From Saccharothrix sp. (GTDB taxonomy: Bacteria > Actinomycetota > Actinomycetes > Mycobacteriales > Pseudonocardiaceae): a stretch of 64,000 nt of DNA. How positions within the stretch are numbered: position 1 is the stretch's first letter; the number at the start of each line of letters is the position of its first letter. The DNA is taken from NCBI RefSeq assembly GCF_031180885.1, contig NZ_JAPSLK010000009.1:119474-183473 (forward strand). The letters are read 5' to 3'. Position numbers and translations under genes: made by a program. The notes under the pieces were generated by a model, which was not told where the DNA came from, ran no database searches, and saw nothing but the letters and a program-made list of their open reading frames with translations. This document shows positions 62,324-64,000 of the stretch, in pieces.

Positions 62324-63469
62324 TCAGCTCGTCGGCTTGTCCGAGACCTTGATCTTGCCCTCGATGATCTGGGCCTTGTAGCCCTCCAGGACCGCCTTCA
62401 GGTCGTTGTCGATCTTGCCACCGGAGGTGGCGTAGCCGACGCCGTCGACCTTGAGGTCGAAGACCTTCGGCAGGGTGGCCAGGTCGTTCTTGGCGACGGC
62501 CTTGACGAAGTCGTACACGGCGACGTCGACGCGCTTGAGCATGGACGAGATGATCACGTCCTTGGACTCGGCGACGGTGGCCTGGTTGTACTGGTCGGAG
62601 TCGACACCGATCGCCTTGACGTTCGCCGCCTTCGCGGCCGAGAAGACGCCCTTGCCGGAGGCACCCGCGGCGTGGTAGAGCACGTCCGCGCCGGCATCGA
62701 TCTGGCCCTTGGCGGCCTCCTGGCCCTTGGTCGGGTCCTGGAACCCGGTGAAGTCACCGGCCGGGGTCAGGTACTTCTTCTCGATCTTGATGTCCGGCGC
62801 GGCGGTCTTGGCGCCCTGCTCGAAGCCCGCGTCGAACTTGCCGATCAGCGGGATCTTCACGCCGCCGACGAAGCCCACGTGGCAGGTCTTCGACTGGTAG
62901 GCGGCGATGACACCGGCGAGGAAGGAGCCCTGCTCCTCGGCGAACACCAGCGGGGTGACGTTCGCGGCGCCCTCGACGACACCGTCCACGATGGCGAACT
63001 TGACGTTCGGGAACTCGGGCGCGACGACCTTCAGCGACTCGGCGTAGGCGAAGCCGACACCGATGATCGGGCTGTAGCCCTCGCTGGCGAGCTGGCGCAG
63101 GCGGGTCTGCTTGGCGTCCTCGGCCTCGTTGGGCGCGGCGGTCAGCTCCTTGACCTCCTTGATGCCCAGGTCGGCCTTCGCCTTGTCCAGGCCCGCCGCG
63201 GCGGAGTCGTTGAACGACGCGTCGCCCCGGCCGCCGATGTCGTAGGCGAGACCGACCTTGAGGGCGCTGCCGTCCACCTTCTCACCGGTGGCGGTGGTGC
63301 CCGAGGTCGCGGTGGCGGCAGCCGGCTTCTCCGCCAGCTTGCACCCACCCGACGCGTTGTTGGTCGACCCGGTTCCGGTGCCCCCGTTGTCCTTCGCACA
63401 GGCGGCCATCGACAGAACGCTGGTCAGCGCGATCGCGGCCACCGCGATGCCACGCATTCGACGACGCAC
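62324..63469 (-). CDS. BMP-family nucleoside-binding lipoprotein
   Basis: Predicted 381 residues. Signal peptide with lipobox ending LSMAAC (Cys24), a Gly/Thr-rich tether, then the BMP/PBP1 domain (LKVGLAYDIGGRGDASFNDSA, IIGVGFAYAESLK, GFVGGVKIPLIGKFDAGFEQG). It binds nucleosides at the outer face of the membrane and delivers them to the permeases. GTG at 63469 is preceded by GGAGG/GGGAGA; ATG 63457 is possible. First gene of the nucleoside import and catabolism operon. Confidence 0.94.
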   Translation of the reverse strand: MRRRMRGIAVAAIALTSVLSMAACAKDNGGTGTGSTNNASGGCKLAEKPAAATATSGTTATGEKVDGSALKVGLAYDIGGRGDASFNDSAAAGLDKAKADLGIKEVKELTAAPNEAEDAKQTRLRQLASEGYSPIIGVGFAYAESLKVVAPEFPNVKFAIVDGVVEGAANVTPLVFAEEQGSFLAGVIAAYQSKTCHVGFVGGVKIPLIGKFDAGFEQGAKTAAPDIKIEKKYLTPAGDFTGFQDPTKGQEAAKGQIDAGADVLYHAAGASGKGVFSAAKAANVKAIGVDSDQYNQATVAESKDVIISSMLKRVDVAVYDFVKAVAKNDLATLPKVFDLKVDGVGYATSGGKIDNDLKAVLEGYKAQIIEGKIKVSDKPTS

Positions 63470-63850
63470 GGCTCGTCTCCCTCCCTGCTCATCGAGCAGA
63501 CATTCCCGACGGCGGTGTCGGGTTCCGAGTGGCGAACCGTACCCCGTAGTAATGACCACTGCGCACGTGGCGGCCCGCACGTGACCTAATCGTTGGTGCT
63601 GCCCGGTGAGTCCGCCACTCGGCGTGATCTCCCCGTCTCAACCTGTTGATCGCGACTACGGAGAGTCACGGATTGAACCGTTATTAGGACAGTCCCGTAG
63701 TCAACTGTGGAGGCCAGGACCAACGGCGGGGCCCTGGCCTCCGCACCCTCCGAGACCCCCTCACAAGCCGGCCTCGAGGGGTTGCCGACGACCCGTGCAA
63801 GCGGTTGCTTCGACCCTTCGCAGCACGGTTGCCCGGCGGTTGCTTTGATC
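63470..63850. other. Promoter region of the transporter operon and gene-free left flank of the tandem array
   Basis: The AT-richer part (63590-63705) includes ATTATTAGGAC- and TTGAACCG-like stretches that may serve as promoter. An 8-bp inverted repeat GACTACGG...CCGTAGTC spans 63653-63705. A hairpin follows at 63709-63742. Short plus-strand open frames here have no credible product. Confidence 0.45.
63709..63742. terminator. Hairpin GGAGGCCAGG-N14-CCTGGCCTCC
   Basis: A perfect 10-bp stem upstream of the binding-protein gene. It probably terminates a plus- or minus-strand transcript entering from the right edge. Confidence 0.6.
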
Positions 63851-64000
63851 GCGCGCAGCGCGTGGCCCTTTGGCGCGCGCAGCGCGTGGCCCTTTGGCGC
63901 GCGCAGCGCGTGGCCCTTTGGCGCGCGCAGCGCGTGGCCCTTTGGCGCGCGCAGCGCGTGGCCCTTTGGCGCGCGCAGCGCGTGGCCCTTTGGCGCGCGC
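63851..64000. repeat. 24-bp perfect tandem repeat running off the window edge
   Basis: Six identical copies of a 24-bp unit (GCGCGCAGCGCGTGGCCCTT followed by TGGC) from 63851 to 63994, plus the start of a seventh. 24 is a multiple of three and no frame contains a stop, so the array could encode an 8-residue repeat (for example ARSAWPFG forward or AKGPRAAR in reverse). Full extent unknown. Confidence 0.92.

Noticed and set aside
63606..63848. 80-codon plus-strand frame upstream of the 24-bp array
   Set aside because: Contains the hairpin at 63709-63742, has poor codon bias and no ribosome-binding site.
63851..64000. CRISPR-like array at the right edge
   Set aside because: Units are directly contiguous 24-mers without spacers; no cas gene is seen.

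Overview
The window is chromosomal DNA from a very GC-rich actinobacterium. GC3-biased codons, frequent GTG starts, many 4-bp ATGA/GTGA gene overlaps, leaderless promoters and the gene families point to Pseudonocardiaceae (a Saccharothrix/Lentzea/Actinosynnema-type genome). This placement is an inference from style and content, not from a marker gene. No tRNA, rRNA, CRISPR array or transposase is visible.

Backbone: two M20 amidohydrolases (1-1607, minus), purine nucleoside phosphorylase plus phosphohexomutase (9841-12269, plus), uracil phosphoribosyltransferase (24627-25250, minus), adenosine deaminase (53310-54374, minus), and thymidine phosphorylase plus cytidine deaminase (56624-58284, minus). 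They occur in the same order and orientation as the mycobacterial amiA1-amiB1-deoD-pmmB-upp-add-deoA-cdd locus. A nucleoside ABC transporter (58277-63469) follows. Deoxyribose-phosphate aldolase, two aldehyde dehydrogenases and a PfkB kinase (34903-38998) add the pentose end of the pathway. Together they import nucleosides, deaminate and phosphorolyse them, salvage the bases and burn the (deoxy)ribose phosphates.

Insertions into that backbone: 2.2-8.9 kb carries methylmalonyl-CoA mutase (mutA-mutB-meaB) and a transmembrane Ser/Thr kinase. 12.3-24.6 kb holds small reductases and hydrolases, a MerR-controlled aldo/keto reductase pair whose second copy is decayed and filled with Gly-rich repeats, Rrf2-RidA, a four-gene operon of unknown function headed by a 61-residue peptide, a catalytically altered Doc-like toxin with a nearby ribbon-helix-helix protein and a perfect LexA box, TetR, a DasR-type chitinase and an NmrA-like protein. 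25.3-32.8 kb is a conflict/immune-like island: a 1768-residue trypsin-phosphoesterase-like-NACHT-pentapeptide-WD40 protein flanked by broken relatives. 39.3-45 kb carries a Panacea-Fic toxin-antitoxin pair, an SMI1/KNR4 protein and a WXG100/NlpC-P60/YbaB secretion-linked group. 45-53 kb is a minus-strand accessory block (LysR, PIN, CGNR zinc finger, MFS, cupin, acyl-CoA ligase, FAD oxidoreductase).

Non-coding structure: several strong GC hairpin terminators, two DasR-type operators, and MerR, Rrf2 and SOS operators. There are also short dispersed repeats (a roughly 52-bp element three times), two related AT-rich GAAAATT-N-AAAATTTT elements, a run of hairpins with 3-nt loops near 39.1 kb, and several tandem repeats including a 24-bp array running off the right edge. 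Two genes carry apparent single-base frameshifts (near 13757 and 34172), so real decay and sequencing error both have to be considered.
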